From Leucobacter sp. (GTDB taxonomy: Bacteria > Actinomycetota > Actinomycetes > Actinomycetales > Microbacteriaceae): 14,646 bases of DNA. The notes under the pieces are model-generated. The model worked only from the letters and a program-made list of their open reading frames with translations, made no database searches and was not told the origin of the DNA. Every line of letters begins with the position of its first letter. Within the stretch, counting starts at the first letter, position 1. Shown piece by piece: positions 12,429-14,646 of this stretch. Where the stretch lies: assembly GCA_012510755.1 (NCBI GenBank), contig JAAZHL010000189.1, forward strand, positions 1 to 14,646, read 5' to 3'. A program made the position numbers and the translations under genes.

Positions 12429-14646
12429 ATGTCACGCGCGCCCTCATTGAGCTTCAATCGCGCAATGATTCGCGCGGTGTTTGGGGCCTTACTGACAACC
12501 GTCATACTCGCGTCTTCGCTCGTCTCGCCCGCAACGGCACTAGACCCAGTTACCGAATACACGCCCCCCGCCACACTGGTAGTTGCACCAGAGGCTCCGG
12601 TGCTCACACGCACGAGCGACAGTTTTCGCTTCAGTGTGCTCGTACGAAGCCCCCAAGACGAGACGCTTGCGGCGGGGCAGCTGAGCATTTCGATAGGTCT
12701 CACCCAATTCGACCCGAGCGTGCCAGCCGAAGCCGATGCCACCGCTAGCGAAGAAGCCGCTGACGATGAGACTGCTCAAGAACCGCTCTTGTTGTGGTCA
12801 GAATTTCTTGACGACATCGAGATGTCCACAGAGCGCGAAATCGAGATTGTGATTACTCGTGACGAGCTCGCTCCGCTGCTATCTCAGCCCGATGGCATCT
12901 ACCAGATAGAGGCCGAACTCGTCACAGACGATGCACCGACCCCCACGGATCCGAGCGTCACGGGCGCAGACCCGACGCTCGACGCTGAACCGACGCCAAC
13001 CACGGTCATCACCTCGACATACTTCATCTTGGGCTCAGTCAGCACCGCGGCCCCGATACCACTCACGCTCGTCGTACCGCTCGTGCTGCCGTCGAGTGTG
13101 CAGGGCATGCCGAACCGCGACGATCTGGTTGCGATGACCCCAAGATTGCGCACGCTGCTCGATGAGGCTGAGCGACGCAACGCCACCCTGGCGGTCGACC
13201 CGCGCATCATCGCGTCCATTCGCGCCCTCGGCACCGCCGCCCCGGCGAGCTCACGAGAGCTCCTCTCGCAACTTGAGAACACGTTGTCACCTGTCTTCTT
13301 GCTGCAGTTTGCAGACGCCGACCCTGCGGTGCAGGCGGCCCTCGGGTTCGACACGTTAATGCAGCCGCTTGGGCTCGACTACCTCACCAGGTTTGGCACC
13401 TTCGAACCCGCAGAAGACGGTTCAGGTGACATGAGCGATGACGAATCCGATGCGGCTGTGGACGCCGTTGTGAATGCAGCCGGGGGCAACACGGGTGAGA
13501 CCGATGAAAGTGCAACCGAGACCACTGGCGTTGCCAGTGTCGATGCTGACGCAGCCACAGACCCCGAAACCGGTCCACGCACTAACGCCGACGCAAGCAT
13601 CGACACAAGCACAAGCACCGACCCAGGTGCCGACGCAGAAGCCGACGCCGACGGTGTGCCCGCCGACCAACACGTACCCACCCTCGAGCAACTCGTCACC
13701 CTCGAACCTGCCCGCCCCGGGGCCTGGCCCGCTGACGGACAGGTAGACGCCGCGGCCCTCGCGCTGACCGGCGCTGCAGGCCTCACCTCGCTGGTGCTGT
13801 CATCAACCAATGTGTCGAACGCGACCTCGAGCAAGGTAAAGCTCGGAGAGTTTGACGCGCTTATCGCCGACGCCACTCTCGCCACAGCGGCAGCTCACGC
13901 CATCTCGGCAGAAAGCAGCATTGAGCGAGCGGCGGGTCAGGCGAATCTCGCCGCCCATCTCGCACTCGAGTCGCATCGCGGCAGCACGGGGTTGGTACTC
14001 GCTCTCGACCGCGGCGCGATGGCCGACACCGCCGACCCCACCGAGATTTTCAGGTTGCTCGACACGTTCGGTTGGGCAACTATTGTGAGCGAACGCCAGC
14101 AACCCGAGGGCACGGCAACACTGCGTTCAGCTGCGGGAAGTGAAAGCAGGCGCGAGCTGTTGCGTGCCGCAATGAGCAGGTCGGCGCAGATCGATGAACT
14201 CGCGGTGCTGCTTGCACAGCCCGACTATCTGCCGCAATACCAGCAGGTGCGACTGCTGCAATTGTTTGGCACCCGCTATGCCGACCCGCACGTGAATTTC
14301 AGTGACGTTGACGAGGCGATGCAGCAGCGCGACAATGACCTGTTGCGGGGGGTGCAACCGGTCACGATCGAGAGCACCCAGCTCGTGGGCGCTTCGTCTC
14401 GGGTGCCCATCACACTCGTGAATCACCTCCCGTTCGACGCGGCAGTAGAACTGCACACCGTGCCAACGTCGGCGGCGATCTCGTTGCCAGAGCGCGATTT
14501 TGAGGCCGTCGTAACGGCGGGCGGCAATCACGCGGTGCTTGTGCCGGTGCAGAGTCGAGTGTCGTCGGGGGAGTCGGGCATTCTGCTTGAAGTGCGTGAC
14601 CTCGCTGATAGCCGCACCTTTGCCTCCCAGGTGCAGCACCTTACGC
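12429..14646 (+). CDS. DUF6049-family secreted/membrane-anchored protein, partial
   Basis: One uninterrupted frame of 739 codons that leaves the window without a stop. It starts with a Sec-type signal peptide: basic residues, then AVFGALLTTVILASSLVS and a likely cleavage near ATA-LD at about 37-38. The extracytoplasmic part has beta-rich segments and a region with TLAVDPRIIASIRALG (near 255). It resembles the actinobacterial DUF6049 proteins that sit between cca/pcnA and the MurJ flippase (Rv3909 in Mycobacterium tuberculosis). The role is unknown; by position a link to cell-envelope assembly is plausible. Residues about 326-415 are an acidic Asp/Ala/Thr low-complexity insert. A C-terminal membrane helix is expected beyond the edge. 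ATG at 12429 is backed by the TACACT box. Confidence 0.82.
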   Translation, partial: MSRAPSLSFNRAMIRAVFGALLTTVILASSLVSPATALDPVTEYTPPATLVVAPEAPVLTRTSDSFRFSVLVRSPQDETLAAGQLSISIGLTQFDPSVPAEADATASEEAADDETAQEPLLLWSEFLDDIEMSTEREIEIVITRDELAPLLSQPDGIYQIEAELVTDDAPTPTDPSVTGADPTLDAEPTPTTVITSTYFILGSVSTAAPIPLTLVVPLVLPSSVQGMPNRDDLVAMTPRLRTLLDEAERRNATLAVDPRIIASIRALGTAAPASSRELLSQLENTLSPVFLLQFADADPAVQAALGFDTLMQPLGLDYLTRFGTFEPAEDGSGDMSDDESDAAVDAVVNAAGGNTGETDESATETTGVASVDADAATDPETGPRTNADASIDTSTSTDPGADAEADADGVPADQHVPTLEQLVTLEPARPGAWPADGQVDAAALALTGAAGLTSLVLSSTNVSNATSSKVKLGEFDALIADATLATAAAHAISAESSIERAAGQANLAAHLALESHRGSTGLVLALDRGAMADTADPTEIFRLLDTFGWATIVSERQQPEGTATLRSAAGSESRRELLRAAMSRSAQIDELAVLLAQPDYLPQYQQVRLLQLFGTRYADPHVNFSDVDEAMQQRDNDLLRGVQPVTIESTQLVGASSRVPITLVNHLPFDAAVELHTVPTSAAISLPERDFEAVVTAGGNHAVLVPVQSRVSSGESGILLEVRDLADSRTFASQVQHLT

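Noticed and set aside
13379..13885. 168-residue minus-strand frame opposite the acidic insert of the DUF6049-type gene
   Set aside because: Low-complexity Ser/Ala/Val translation caused by the repetitive insert on the real strand.

Overview
The window is high-GC DNA (roughly 60 % GC by eye) from an actinobacterium, most likely a member of the Microbacteriaceae (Micrococcales). The reasons are the gene order rpsF-ssb-rpsR-rplI-dnaB, the divergent pair cca / DUF6049-type protein (in mycobacteria and relatives the order continues to the MurJ flippase), a mycothiol-deacetylase-like PIG-L protein, and many starts without a ribosome binding site placed 6-7 nt behind a TANNNT box. Genus cannot be fixed from this sequence.

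Layout. (1) 1-881, minus: 5' part of an E1-alpha subunit of a pyruvate/branched-chain 2-oxo acid dehydrogenase, cut by the window edge. (2) 1050-1454, plus: small YvlD/phage-holin-4-like membrane protein. (3) 1517-2180, minus: an AbrB-type antitoxin and a PIN-domain toxin in overlapping reading frames. Their operator sits next to the purB promoter. (4) 2319-3701, plus: purB. (5) 3758-5130, plus: an LssY_C-domain membrane protein overlapping by ATGA with a four-helix membrane protein. (6) 5218-6130, minus: two overlapping membrane proteins of unknown function, the first HdeD-like. (7) 6263-9841, minus: the replication/ribosome block. rpsF, ssb, rpsR and rplI form one operon ending in a strong hairpin terminator, followed by a gene-free stretch of about 480 nt and then dnaB. 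(8) 9997-12318, minus: cca, then a PIG-L deacetylase. (9) 12429 to the end, plus: a secreted/membrane-anchored DUF6049-type protein cut by the window edge.

Most of the window is conserved housekeeping sequence, and I see no clear new multi-gene system. The most interesting parts are non-coding. The rplI-dnaB interval holds two exact and two near-exact DnaA boxes around a 35 % GC stretch. The vapBC-type operator is crowded against the purB promoter, which itself carries an 8-bp inverted repeat over its -10. Five transcripts look leaderless. The rpsF leader can form a helix that hides its own Shine-Dalgarno sequence. No tRNA, rRNA, CRISPR array, insertion sequence or prophage structure was seen.
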